A DNA stretch of 64,000 bases. It comes from Ceratorhiza oryzae-sativae (lineage: Eukaryota > Basidiomycota > Agaricomycetes > Cantharellales > Ceratobasidiaceae). The notes beneath the pieces were generated by a model. The model saw only the letters and a list, made by a program, of their open reading frames with translations. It made no database searches and had not been told where the DNA came from. The DNA is taken from NCBI GenBank assembly GCA_030998015.1, contig JARWMV010000238.1, positions 310,001 through 374,000 of the forward strand, given 5' to 3'. The position numbers and the translations under genes were made by a program. The first letter of the stretch is position 1; each line of letters starts with the position of its first letter. Of this stretch, positions 37,264-48,871 are shown piece by piece.

Positions 37264-37901
37264 ATGCAGCGCGACAACAGCCCACTCGACAGCGGCCTGA
37301 CCCCCCCAGACGGCTACGTCGTCCCGCCCTTTCCGTCGCTCTACGACCCCCGCTTCGAGTTCAAGGACACCAACCCAGACACCCCTCCTCCCGGCACACA
37401 TTACCTCTACTACTCCTTCGGTGAGCCCAGATCGCTGAATGGCGTCACGCCTTTTGTTCATTCGAACCTCAACTAGATGTCTATCGCTTCACCCTCTATT
37501 GGACGCTCATCTTCTACGCTTCCTCGTTTGCCCTGTGCGGAACTTGTGCACTTCTCGTCCGCGTTTTGTCCAAGCGCCGTGCGCCGAAGCTCTTTGTCAC
37601 CGTCGTCTTGGCGTTTATCCTCACCGGCACGTTCTTTGCCGTAGTTGGCTCGGCAATCGTTGGTGAGTCGGCCTCCTAAAGCTAACGTCGGAACGGATTG
37701 TTGATCGCATTTAAAGGCTATGTCCTCGCTGCGGTGTATTCAGTAGGGTATTTTAGCATGTCAACGTGAGTTTTCTGGTTCCTCGTGACTTGACACGCAG
37801 ACTGACATCATTTGTACAGTTGGGTGCCATTTTTGTGGTCCGTAATTTTGACTTTGGTTGCGGTCATGGGGTCGTACTCTACCGTCATTGTGATGTTATA
37901 G
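37264..37901 (+). CDS. TMEM170-family integral membrane protein
   Basis: Small multi-pass ER/nuclear-envelope membrane protein family. A hydrophilic N-terminus (MQRDNSPLDSGLTPPDGYVV, then FEFKDTNPDTPPPGTHYLY) is followed, after an intron, by DVYRFTLYWTLIFYASSFAL. Three helices are visible in all, the last WVPFLWSVILTLVAVMGSYS. Four exons; the stop is at 37899-37901. The family links ER shape and nuclear pore number in animals; function in fungi is unknown. Assignment rests on topology and the DVYRFTLYWTL block. Confidence 0.72.
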
Positions 37902-38632
37902 CGATGATGGCAGATTTTCGTTCGTGAGCCTGGTGTCCCTCTCTCTGTCCTGTCTCCTGTTACTGAACATCCAGTAGTTTTTATTTTATTTTATTTCCCA
38001 GCATTCTTGTCAGATACAGTACTACACAAATTTCAATTGGTTCTCTATAAAGCTAATGCACCAGAACAAACTGAACGGACAAATGGAAAACCGAATCAAG
38101 AAAGCTTGATACATCAGAGAACATGCAAATCCGGATGAGCAAGGTTCGTAGGGGTAACAGGAAGCACGGAGACGCAACCGACAGACGGGAAAGAGTAAAC
38201 CGCGGAGAAAAGCCAGCGGGAATGTTGTGTATGGGTTTACGAAGTTGGACAGCGGAGGGATAAGGAGAAACTGCCCACGTGCTAGGGCGTAGGTGAGGAG
38301 AAACAGGAAAGAGCAAAAGCAAGGCTAATAGCTGAGGTATAAAACAGACCAAACCGAGATGTAAGCTAACAGAAGAGACTAGACGAGACGACAGAAACGA
38401 CAGAGACGACAAATGACTACGTAAAACGCAAGAAAAAATCGAAATCGGAACGGCACGGGGACAGGGTGTACAAGGATCGAAACGAGGCAAAGTGTGGGGC
38501 AGACTCATCTCGCTTTCCGCCTTCCTCTTAATATCGGCACTTCTCCTCTCCCCTACCACCACTCTTCCCCTTCCTCGCTCTATGATCAAGAAAACTCGAC
38601 GTGGCATCCACTTCACTCCCCAACCCCCCTCT
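37902..38632. other. Intergenic between convergent TMEM170 and PP1-motif genes
   Basis: Both 3' ends and UTRs. A 228-codon minus-strand frame (38053-38739) runs through it into the coding end of the next gene in another frame, with Ser/Leu-rich low-complexity composition; judged chance. A CACGTG occurs at 38276. Confidence 0.4.
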
Positions 38633-40768
38633 CTAGCGGCTAATTTTACTGTTCTTTGGACGAGCCAAGGGCGCACACAATGGAGGCATGACCTTGTCAG
38701 ACGACAACTTCTCATTCGCACTACGAGGTTTCCGGTCACCGCTCGAAACTCCTAGCCCGTTCTCCGGACCCAGCGTGTAGCTTGAACCGGTTGTAGAGCT
38801 ATTTGAACGAATATTGGCATCCTTCGAGGCAAGCGGCTTGCCAGGACGGGTTTGCATTCCAGGTAGTGAGGCCGTAGACAAGAGGGGCGAAGGGCTGGGG
38901 CGGGAAAAGGTCGGGGTTGGCGAAGGTGGTCGGCCAGAGGCGTAGGGGTATCCGTGTACGCTCGCACGGTGAGCCGGGCTCGGGCGAGTCATGGATGAAG
39001 GCGGCCGTGGTCCCGCCAGGCCCAAGCCGAGAACATCTTCTTCATACAGTGACATGCCAGGCAGGTTGTTCTTGGGGTTCCCAGAAGCAGACGCGCGCGT
39101 CTGTTGGGGCGTCTTGGCCATGCTTGAGCGCCGGGAGAGGCGTGGCTCCTCAATCGTAGGCACGGGCCAAGGCTCATCCTGTTCCCTAATCTGCGCATAC
39201 GGGTTCACATACTTTGTAGATTGGGGTTGGGGCTGAGGGATGGCTGGGGTGTCACTGAAGCTGTGCGAGCGATGTTGAGTCCGGATGGTCGGGCGAGAGA
39301 GGGCAGGCGTAGGGACAGGGGCGGGAGTCGACGAAGAAGGAACCTGACGGAAACCCTGAACCGAGGGTGGACGGACAACAGGCGGGTTTTCCTCCTTCTT
39401 TAGAGGCACGCCATCTGCCCAAGCCGCCGACGCAATAGCCAACCGGACCGAGCGTGACTCGTCGAAGCTCCTGGACGTTTTGGTGCGTGCAACAGGCTCG
39501 TCGTCGCCCTTGACAGACCCGAAACTCCCGCGCCTAACCAATGATTTCGTAATCGCAGGAGGTTCGACATCCTTGGCCACTGGCGAGGTGAACGCGCGTC
39601 GAGGGACCGGCCGAACGAGCGAGCTCGATGTCACTGATACCGTCGAGTCCGAACCTGGCGAAATCGGCGACACGGGGGACATCTTACCATCCACGGACTT
39701 ACGCGGAGGATGTAGACTATTTGCCCCGAGCTCACCCGGCACCGACCCGGACAGGGCCGAAAACTGCGCGGTTTCCGCCCGGGAGGCGCGAGCCTTGCTT
39801 GCCCTGGGCGTCGGTGGACCCTGTGTCTGTTGGGGCCCGAAGCTGAATGACGTTGGGCTGGAAGGCGATGCCGGAATGGGGCTCAGACCGGCAGGTGTGT
39901 GAGGCGAATGAGAGGTATGGGGAGTGACTGGGGTTTGGGGAGCCAGAGTGGACGTGGTTTCTCCCGAGCCGCTGGAATCATCGGACAAGCTGGAAGCTGC
40001 GGATAATACAGGCGATGGCACTACGTGAATACATGGATTTAGTAAGAAAGCGAGCGAAGGCTGTATCAAAAGTCCGAGACTAACATTCCGAACCCGGTTC
40101 AGGCAACAAGGGCATAAACTTCATCATGAGCGACCGCCTGACGGGAACGGGCGCGGTGAGTGGGACATTTGGCTTGGACGGAGACGACTCGGGAGAAGAA
40201 GCCGAGCTGTGCGGAGAGATGGTGCCGAGCGATGCCGGAGGCGAGGAGGCAGCCTCAGATGATGGAGGGGAGACAGGTGGAGGCGACCCGCGAAGAGTCT
40301 CATTGACCGACGCGGGCGACGCAAGAATTGACAAATCCGGAATGACGAGCGGAGATGAGACGGTGGGCGATGGCGGTGCAGGCAATGACTCAGACTTGGG
40401 CGACGCGGAAATTTTAGTCGCTTCGCACGCTAACGGACAGAGCGAGAGGGGCACGCGAGATAGCAGTGGGGAGAGTCCCATCGACGCATGGCGGTCGCTA
40501 GGGAGCGAGTCGAGCGAAAGCTGTTTCAGCTCGAGCACATCGCTGCAAACAATCGCGATCAAGATTAGCGAGAGATGACGCCACGCGAGCACAATACACA
40601 CCTGTAGCTAAGCTTTGAAACAACCTCGACGGCAGAACGGTCCCAGTCGTCTGCAAAGAACACCTGCGAGTTGGTTGCGCTGAACGTCACTGCCTTGCGC
40701 ACAGTGCTTGGGGTGCGCTTGAGAATAGGCTTGAGCGGCTTGTCGGATGCAGAGGGAACGGGGATCAT
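38633..40768 (-). CDS. Large disordered Ser/Pro-rich protein with PP1-docking-type motif, function unknown
   Basis: Three exons: 40768 to about 40602, about 40540 to 40077, and about 40022 to 38633; about 670 aa. The only ordered-looking part is the N-terminus: PLKPILKRTPSTVRKAVTFS, then NSQVFFADDWDRSAVEVVSK and DVLELKQLSLDSLP. The KAVTF within it fits the PP1-binding RVxF consensus. The rest is Ser/Pro/Thr-rich with many SP/TP sites, consistent with a heavily phosphorylated scaffold. I do not recognise the family. The upstream 1.6 kb has no other supported gene, so a long promoter or leader is likely. Regulatory PP1 subunit is inference only. Confidence 0.75.
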
Positions 40769-42360
40769 CGTCGAAAGCGGAAACGTGTCAGCCGGCAGGT
40801 CTTTTGTTCGCTGGGGGAGCTACACGGGTGTGGAGACGCGGGGACAGAGGGGCTGGAGGCGGGTGGGAGGAGGATGCAGCTCGTGTGCTGGCAAGAGTGT
40901 GGCGCTTCCCGATGGAAATAGGAAGTTTCTCGGCAAATCTAGCGGGATGCGGGAGCCGTAGCCGTCGGAGTGCCAAGGAGGTGCTGCCGCCGACGCTGGA
41001 GGATGCGTGTGGACCGTCTGTGGCAACGACGAGGACGGTGGATGTCGAAGAGACCGGTCGGCACGCGGCCACGCGGTCTATGCTCGCCAGTCAGGGGGGT
41101 GTGGAGGATGCGCGACGGTCGCGGGGAGGGGCGCTGGAGAGTACAAAGCTGTCGCGGGCGGTGGTAAAGGCAAATGTTGGGCTCTATCGGATGCGAACTC
41201 ACGTGACGGATGAGCCGGCGACTGGCGCTTCCCACTGGGAGATCGCCACCAGATCAGGTCCCATATCGCGACCATCGTGCTCGCCAGAGCCCGCAACGCG
41301 GGCCGCGCATATACCCGATGGCTCTGCTCAATCTCAGCTTGATGGTCCCTTCGCCATACAGGCCCCACATGTCACGATGCGGCCCATCCCGGCCTTACAA
41401 TTCAATGGCCATTTTATCACGCCGCATACATCTGTGCTAACATCTGGCATAGGCTTCCCTAAACGGGAACTGCTGATATCGTTGTCCCGGCGGCCTGACC
41501 TACAATGGTCTCTGTCCGGGCGGCTCCCAGACTTTGTTCGTCTGTCCGCACTCCGGTCCGTGCTCCTTCGAGCGCCCTCGTACACTCAGCGGTTCAGACA
41601 CGCGTTCTTATCATATGACGACATTGTTCTGCGGTCGCCATGCCCGCCTGTGCAACCGCCTTGCTTTCCCGTTCTCGGTGTCCTGAGCGGCCCAGGAAAT
41701 CCGGGGGGCATACTCCAATTGGCCCGCTCGCTCGCCTACCCGATAACTTGCCGTTTGGCTTCTGATGCGCGTCATCCAGCCCGTTGGGCAGCAGCGGGCG
41801 CACGAACCTTGCCTTTCATGGCCACTAACGTGGCCGAGGCATGCTGCATTGGCCTTCCGTCTGGGGCACCGCACTGATAGACTTCGCTGGTCTGGGCAAG
41901 TACGCAACGATCTGGTGGCACGCTTCGGCAACTAATCAGGGTGGCTGGCGTTAGGCACACAGATGTATGCGCCTCACTAACCACGAGTAGCACAAAATTA
42001 AACTTTTGCCTGTTCGCTTTGCCACTGCCCAAGCACTCGTCAGACAGGCGTGTAGAATTAATAGGGGACTTGGCCCGATTGACGACTTCTGCGACGAGGC
42101 TCTGCGTGTAGGCTCCTACCAACCAGGAGCTAGAACGAATCACAGGCCTAGACTTGCTCTCCTCCTATGTCGCAGTGCCCGAATGCCTCGCACCCGATTG
42201 CGGCACAAGTCCCTCTACCCTACGGTGTTTATTTGTTTTAGGATGCACATGTTGCGTCTCCCACCGGTCTCGCCATCCCGGGGAACCGTGTTTTAGCTTG
42301 CTCACTCCACATAACTTATCCAAAGCTTCTATCAGCAAGTTCGAACACTCATTCGCGTTC
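40769..42360. other. Gene-poor 1.6 kb with a long open plus-strand frame
   Basis: Lies between the divergent PP1-motif gene and the GNAT 3' end. A plus-strand frame of 376 codons (40747-41877) is open without an intron, but has no recognisable domain, is Arg/Ser/Pro-rich, and overlaps the start codon of the minus-strand gene. Most likely GC-rich leader or promoter DNA. A CACGTG at 41200 could be its promoter box. Confidence 0.4.
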
Positions 42361-43362
42361 CTACGACTTTCTGTCCATCATTTTCCTAACATGTTCACGT
42401 CCGCCATCCTCCCAATCGTCCCAGCATATCGCTAACATTGCGGAATGACGTCCGCCCACAGGACCCAGCGCATCACCGTCCCGGCCCTGGTGGGCCGCTT
42501 CCTTATCGGCCGGCCAAGGTCTTTGCCATCTGTAAACACCACGTTATCACCGGTATATCAGTCCGAAGGCGAGACCGAGGCCGATACCCATCGGATAGAC
42601 GTAAATCGCGAGATCTATGCTTACCGCATGACGCCTTCCAGCTTCATGCCCATACGTTGAGCGGCTCGGATACTGCGTACGTTGTCTGCATGCGACTGCC
42701 ACTGCACACGTCTAAGACCAAGGCCACCATCGGCAGGCAAATCGAGCGCATATCGGAGTAACAGTCCGATCGCGTGTGTTGATACGAAAGTCCGTTGGTA
42801 CGCAGGCAGCACGATCGCGTACCCGATCTCGACGCTTGCGGATTGGGGGGCGGCGTTTAGGTATCCCATCGCTCCTGCGACCGCGTGTCCAACTGGATAA
42901 ATGAACTAGAGGTCAGCTGAGCCTTGGAGGGTGGGAGCAAAGAGCGATCAAGAGATTGGGTTTGTTCCTTGCCTTGCGTCTTGTCCGTCTGCTCGGTGAG
43001 CTTTGCCTTGTCTAGTATTGCAAAGACACACCACGAGGGATCGCCGTGCATGAGGCTCTCATAATGAGCATCGTAGTCGTTCACTAATGATTCTGGCGGC
43101 CAGGGCAGGTATCGCAGAAGTTCAGGATGGTGCTGAACGGCTTCGGAGATAGCTCTGCCGTGAATCCAAGGCTGAAGAATCAATGAGCTCCGTGGGCGAT
43201 TGATAGCAGCTGACCTATACTTACTACCAATGGTGTGAGCCTGATCCTGTCGCTTTCAAGTTCTCTCACTGGGAACCGAAAGTTAAGGTCATAAGGCGCA
43301 TCGGGGTCTGGAAGGATTATGCTCGGTTTTGGGGGATCGACATAGTTGTTGACTATTTGCAT
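42361..43362 (-). CDS. GNAT-family N-acetyltransferase (RimJ/RimL type)
   Basis: Acetyl-CoA-dependent acetyltransferase. It starts MQIVNNYVDPPKPSIILPDP; then PVRELESDRIRLTPLV, the entry strand of RimJ/RimL-type GNATs. Later exons give SWCVFAILDK, VGHAVAGAMGYLNAAPQS, SVEIGYAIVLPAYQRTFVST and QSHADNVRSIRAAQRMGMKL (acetyl-CoA site), then EGVMRWQR and HSAMLAICWDDWEDGGREHV before TAG at 42361. One intron (43006-42906, 101 nt) contains no GT donor that keeps frame; a GC donor (AAG|GCAAAG) does. Substrate unknown. Confidence 0.85.
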
Positions 43363-43772
43363 GTCGTGAAAGTATCGCTGGTCGTCGCCGTTGTCTGAGC
43401 ATCCGGTTCCCTCGAGTCATTTGCTCTGTGACTCACGAAATGAATTACGCATACAAACATCCAGCGTGGCGCCCACGGCAGGATTCTAGCCGAGATGACC
43501 TAGGATAAACACCAACAAAATCTTGTACCAGTTGACTCGTTTACGACCAACCATAAACCAGACAACTCATAGAGGTCTGCGAATTGTCTATTGGTACGTA
43601 ACAGGCACAGGTTCACTTTTTACCCAATTTTCAAGTCACCAAAATGAATTGTTGTCAATTGGCTAGCAAGCCCAAACAAGATCGACGGCCCATTTCAAAA
43701 TCGAATACCGTCATTACTCAGCGGCGGCAAGTCGGTTTGTGTCTTTTCGGCCAAACGACCACGACCTCGTTG
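43363..43772. other. Intergenic: divergent promoter of GNAT and MFS genes
   Basis: No gene. The short frame at 43644 just extends the MFS frame upstream without signal. Confidence 0.4.
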
Positions 43773-46607
43773 ATGACCTCCGACGAACGACAGCCATTGC
43801 TAGCCAGAGAGCCGCCGCTCGATGGGCTACCGCTCCCAGGCAACCCTGTGCAGGTAAAGGCGGAGCCATTGCGCCACCTTGGTCCTTCGGAAATAACACG
43901 GTCGACGCGGACAGGCATTTTGGCGGGTATTTGGACCGCTATGTTTCTTGCTGTGAGTGGGATGGCACAAGTGATTAGTACCCAAGCTTAAAATTCGATT
44001 CATCAACAGTCTGTGAATAGTAAGTTCCAATTACGCCATCATCTTCAGGATTTGTTTTCATAACAATATCGTTACACAGCGACAATGGTAGCAACTCGTG
44101 AGTATCAAGGCGCCCAAACCCTTTCTCCGTGGAGGCTGAAAAACGTTTGTGCAGTGATTTCATCCATATCGTCCGAGTACAACCGTTCGAATCAAGCAAG
44201 CTGGCTCGGTACCTCGTGAGATAGCTTATCCCACAGCATATACTATTTACTCACGCCATACCCTCCCACCCTCAATTTAGATTCCTGCTAGCGACATGCA
44301 CGTTCACCCCTCTGTATGGCCGACTGTGTAATGTGCTTGGCCGACGGGGTGCAAACCAGACCGCCGTTATGTTTGCTGCTGTGGGCACGTTAGCCTGTGG
44401 GCTGTCAAATAGCCTGGAAATGCTTATCGCAGCTCGATTTGTAGGACCACGTATTTTGCACCCTGTTTTAGTGTTACTAACAGCAATTCAATCCTAGCTT
44501 TCGGGCATGGGGGGCGGCGGTATTTTCACCACAGCGTCCATCATTACCTCAGATATGTATACTATGCGCGAAAGGAGTATGACGCAAGGTATTGCAGCCA
44601 TCTTCAACGGGGTAAGTCCATGTGCACGTGAAGGTTGGCTACAGCCTATTTCGGTAATTGATACCTAATGCGGCAGGCTGGGATGGGCCTCGGTGGACCT
44701 CTGGGGGGATGGATTAGCGACCGATTTGGTTGGCGCTGGGCTTTTTTGATCCAGGTCCCGTTCTTTGCCCTCTCGTTCTTTTTGACATCGTTGAATTTGA
44801 GTGAGTGGGTCACTCTGAGCGATAATTTGGCGAAAACTAAGATGATGCTAGATTATGTGACTCCCGGTCGCGGAAAGAGCACAAAGGAGATCTTGAAGCG
44901 GATCGATTATGGCGGTTGCTTGGCTATGTTCACAGGAGTGCGTACCCTCTTGTTTGCCATTTGCTTCTTAGCTGATATGACTTGACAGGTTGGGGCACTC
45001 CTATTTTTTTTGAGTTTTAAATACAATCAAGAATACCCCGTAAGCACTTTGATGTTTCGTACATTCGCGCATACAACGAACTATTATACAGTGGGATAGT
45101 GCACAAGTCGTCACTAGCTTGGTCATTATGGGCGTGGCTGCGGTGTCCTTTGTATTCATTGAACTAAAGCTTGCATTTGAACCGATGCTTGCCCCTTCGT
45201 TGCTTCGACAAAGGGTACCGGTAATTGTGGGATGTAGCAATGCTCTCGTTTCGATGTGCAACTTGTGAGCCGATCTCACTAATCTTCCCCGCAATGATAT
45301 AACGTTCGGTCAAGTGCGATGATGTACTTCTATCCGATGTGGTTTGAAACTGTGCAGCTTCGTAGCGCGGGTGTTGCCGGTAAGCATCGGTATCTTTCAG
45401 GACCCACTTGATACTCAATTGTATTGCGAACTCAAGGGGCCCATCTGCTACCCAACTCGGTTTCCATGTCTCTGGGATCTTTGTTTGCGGGGTGAGTCCC
45501 GAGAATCTTGTAAGAATTCATGTGCTGATTGTCACCAAATGTATCAGGTGGTACATGTCACGGACCGGCCGGTACAAAATCTTGACAAATATGTTTGGCT
45601 TGTTCCCGTTTGCGGCCGCTGTCCTTGTCTATCTATTACGCGAAAACTCGAGCGAATTCGAACAATGGTTCAGTATTGTAAGTGTACTTTGGATTTGTTC
45701 GTATCTCCATCTGATAACAGGAAACCAGATTCCTCTAGGCTTTGGCAATGCAGTTGTTTTGCAAACGACATTGAGTGAGTCGCATGAGAAATTAGATCAC
45801 TGATGGCTGATAGCTTGTTCAGTTTGTTTGCTTGCATCCATTGATAGTAAGGGCTACACATACTCTATCGCAAACTTTATCTGACTATTCGTAGACTCGG
45901 CTGTGGCAGTCGGAACTGGTTTCACACAGCTCTTCCGCGGGGTCGGTAAGTAAATGCGGCCGGATATCTTCGGGTCTTGGTGTTTATCGGATTTACGATA
46001 GGACAAGTCATGGGTGTTGCTGTCAGCTCCGCCTTCTTCCAATCAATTCTAGATAAACAGCTACGAGCACGCATCACCGGCGAAGGAGCCGATGAGGTAT
46101 GCTTTACATCACTGGCTTCTCGCTGACCTTTCTAATCGGATATATTGCATTTTAGCTGGTGTTACGGATACGTCACTCGACTAAACTCGTCGCCTCCCTC
46201 GAGCCTCACGTTCAACGTGCGGCTCGTGATTCATATGGGATTGCTCTACAATCCGTGTTCTTGTATGCCGCTGCGTGTAGCCTGATCTCCTTTACGCTTA
46301 GGCTTTGGGTAGGTGACTATTTCAGCCTAGTAGGCAAATTCCTTTGAAGTTCCTTTGCTTTCAGCTTCCCGAACTTCCTCTCGATCCTGCTCCGGATACG
46401 TCTACGGTTCCAACCCGCGCGCCGAGTATTGGGTCGAACGAGAGTGCAATCGATGAGTGCGAGGACACGGTTACCGATTTACGGCCGACTCCGAGACCTC
46501 GAGTCCGTCGATTATCGACCCTTGAGTCTGACGACGGATTTGATCCAGATGATCCTACTCCCGCTTCACCATACAAAGCGCGGTCAAAACTTTCGTCTAG
46601 TGTCTGA
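43773..46607 (+). CDS. MFS transporter, Vba/Fnx1-like (vacuolar basic amino acid or multidrug) type
   Basis: 14-TM major facilitator. A hydrophilic start (MTSDERQPLLAREPPLDGLP) precedes TM1 (ILAGIWTAMFLASVNTTMVA), whose coding is split over two microexons (44010-44019 of 10 nt, 44080-44097 of 18 nt). Next come SNQASWLGTSFLLATCTFTP, motif A LYGRLCNVLGRRG, and RFLSGMGGGGIFTTASIITS (motif B/C region), then GPLGGWISDRFGWRWAFLIQ. The C-terminal tail is long, acidic and phospho-rich (about 80 aa) and ends LSSSV. ERQPLL near the N-terminus resembles a dileucine vacuolar sorting signal, as in Vba transporters (inference). Its position next to the dehydrogenase array may be chance. Confidence 0.88.
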
Positions 46608-47017
46608 GCCATTCAAAATCAGTTCTTGTCCTTTCGGCTTGTGTAGCCACAAAAAATGGTAATTCATGCGGGATTTCGTACCACAGCATCAGAGTCGTCA
46701 GCCTAGGGCTGGGATATATCTCGATAAATCCGCCAATCTGGGACCCGGAGCTGAATGTTACCACGTTAGAGCACTTGGGCTTTCTGAATGAATCATCCCT
46801 TTTATGGAACGCTCACTACCTATAGTTATGTTATAGAAACGAATCTTTCAGGAAGTCAGACGAAACCAACATTTTGCGAAGCGTAGGGGCTCCACTAAGG
46901 CCACGGCGAGGCAGTTTTAAAGCAAATCCAATTGTGTTTACCAGGCTTAGGTACTGATCCCTCACGTTACCACACCAACTCGAATCACCTGACCACATCA
47001 AGTCGACCTCGGCCGCC
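46608..47017. other. Intergenic: MFS 3' end and promoter of first dehydrogenase
   Basis: No gene or repeat recognised. Confidence 0.4.
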
Positions 47018-48719
47018 ATGCTGCTCTTACTGCTATGTTTGAGTCTCCTAGGAATCTATGGGTATTTTCTGAATAGAAGACTGGTCACTGCTCACCCCGC
47101 AGCTCACGCCTATTCTGCGAAGCCCCTTTCTGACGACGAACTTGCGAAATTAACTTATCCAACGCCTGATGACATGGCAAAAGCGGCGGGTGATCCTACC
47201 AGCAAGGCTTATGTAGTGATCGGAGGGTCTGGGTTTGTTGGTCGCTATATCGTTCGTACCCTACTCGGACGCGGAGAGACACAAGTTCGAATCGTCGACG
47301 TAATTGCCCCTGACCTCTCTGGAGACACTAATGCTATGGACCATCCATCTCGGGCCGAATTTGTCAAAGCAGATGTGACAGACTATAACTCTATCAAGGA
47401 AGCTATATCTCGTCCGTTTGGCAACTCAGGCGTGACGGCACAGGTTGTCATCCACACTGTTGGCATTATCCGACATTGGGAGCGTTTACCATATGTTAAG
47501 CACCTTAGCCACCACGTCAACGTGGGAGGCACGAGAAATGTTTTAAAAATCTCTCAAGAATTAGGAACAGTCAGCTCGTTTGTTTTCACTTCGAGTGCGG
47601 TTGCATTTCTTCCTCCAGCCAGATATTTGCGGCTTGTACGCAAATATGGTGTTGTCTTTAGCGAAGACATACCCGAGGGGATGCCGCTCTCGCACTGTCA
47701 CTATCCAGAGACCAAGCGCGAAGCCGACGCCTTGGTGATAGAGTCCGACAACGTTAAAGGGGTTCGCACAGGTGTGCTTCGACCTGGAATGTGAGCCTGC
47801 TCAAGATACACAGATGTACACCGTCGTTAACTCCCCCGTAAGGGCTATCACCGGCCCTGGCGATTTGTGGATAACATTCGTAAGTGACTAACCATGTTTC
47901 AGCTCCGAGCCCCGTCGTGCTCATCTAGTGCATCGATTCAGTACCTCAAAAACACTCAGCCAAATGTGGTGTGGGGTGGAGAGTGAGTAACCCTCCACGG
48001 CCAGTCAAAAAAGAACAATAGATGTAACCAGTAATGCCCAGATATTTACAGAACATTATTAATCCATGGGACCTGGCTCGCGCCCACGTCCAACTCGCGG
48101 ATGCTCTTGAAGTTCGACCCGAGGAGGTTGGAGGCTCAGCCTTTGCCATCACGGGGCAGCCAAGTACCCTTTCGTTTGACGGCATGCGGCGCGTTATCCA
48201 AGTAATATCCCCGGCTAATACACGCTCCCACTGTACCTGATTTTTATTATACGTTTGCTAGGCCTGCTGCCGGCGTGATTTAGGCTTTCAGCAAGTACCA
48301 GGTACGAAATGCCGCATCATAATGGCTCGATAACTGATACAGGGCTAATAAACTGTGATATTTTTCTTTAGCGTTGCCCCTATACATCATCTCGCACATC
48401 ACCGAAGTGTTTCTCGTGGTGCGTTTCTATGCACTCAGTGCATTATCCAAAATTACAGGTAAAAGGCCAAGTTACATCCCCCATTGGGCGATGACTGGCG
48501 ATCTGGCGAAGCTTCAACCAGCAATGTGGGACTTTGCTTTTGCGGACTATATCATTGATGATAGTCGGATTCGTAAAGTCCTTGGGTGAGTGAATTAAGA
48601 CTAAGTTCACAACAACGATTAACAGACTCAACGCACTTTGCTCTAGCTACCGAAATCTTTGGTCGAATGAGCAGACGATAAAATGGACAGTAGAAACCGT
48701 CGAGGGGTACACAAATTAG
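47018..48719 (+). CDS. Membrane-anchored 3beta-HSD/Erg26-type dehydrogenase, tandem copy 1
   Basis: NAD(P)-dependent extended short-chain dehydrogenase of the 3beta-hydroxysteroid dehydrogenase / sterol-4alpha-carboxylate decarboxylase group. Exon 1 is exactly 777 nt (47018-47794). A signal-anchor helix (MLLLLLCLSLLGIYGYFLNR) precedes the Rossmann motif VVIGGSGFVGRYIVRTLLGR. FVFTSSAVAF supplies the catalytic Ser and HYPETKREADAL the YxxxK pair. Later exons give ITGPGDLWIT, NPWDLARAHVQLADALE and a C-terminal hydrophobic segment (YIISHITEVFLVVRFYALSA), ending WSNEQTIKWTVETVEGYTN. Substrate unknown; a sterol or triterpenoid is inferred from family. Confidence 0.88.
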
Positions 48720-48871
48720 CGCATCTATTTGCCAAATGTAAATATATGCTCAAAGGGGCAAGATAATCCAACCTATCATCGATCCACACGACATCAAGAA
48801 ATGAACACTACTGTCACCTGACTCAGGAACCGCGTGTCTACGCCAAAATCTAACGTATACGCCATCAAAGT

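Noticed and set aside
38053..38739. Minus-strand frame of 228 codons
   Set aside because: Runs from the 3' UTR into coding sequence in another frame; Ser/Leu-rich low complexity.
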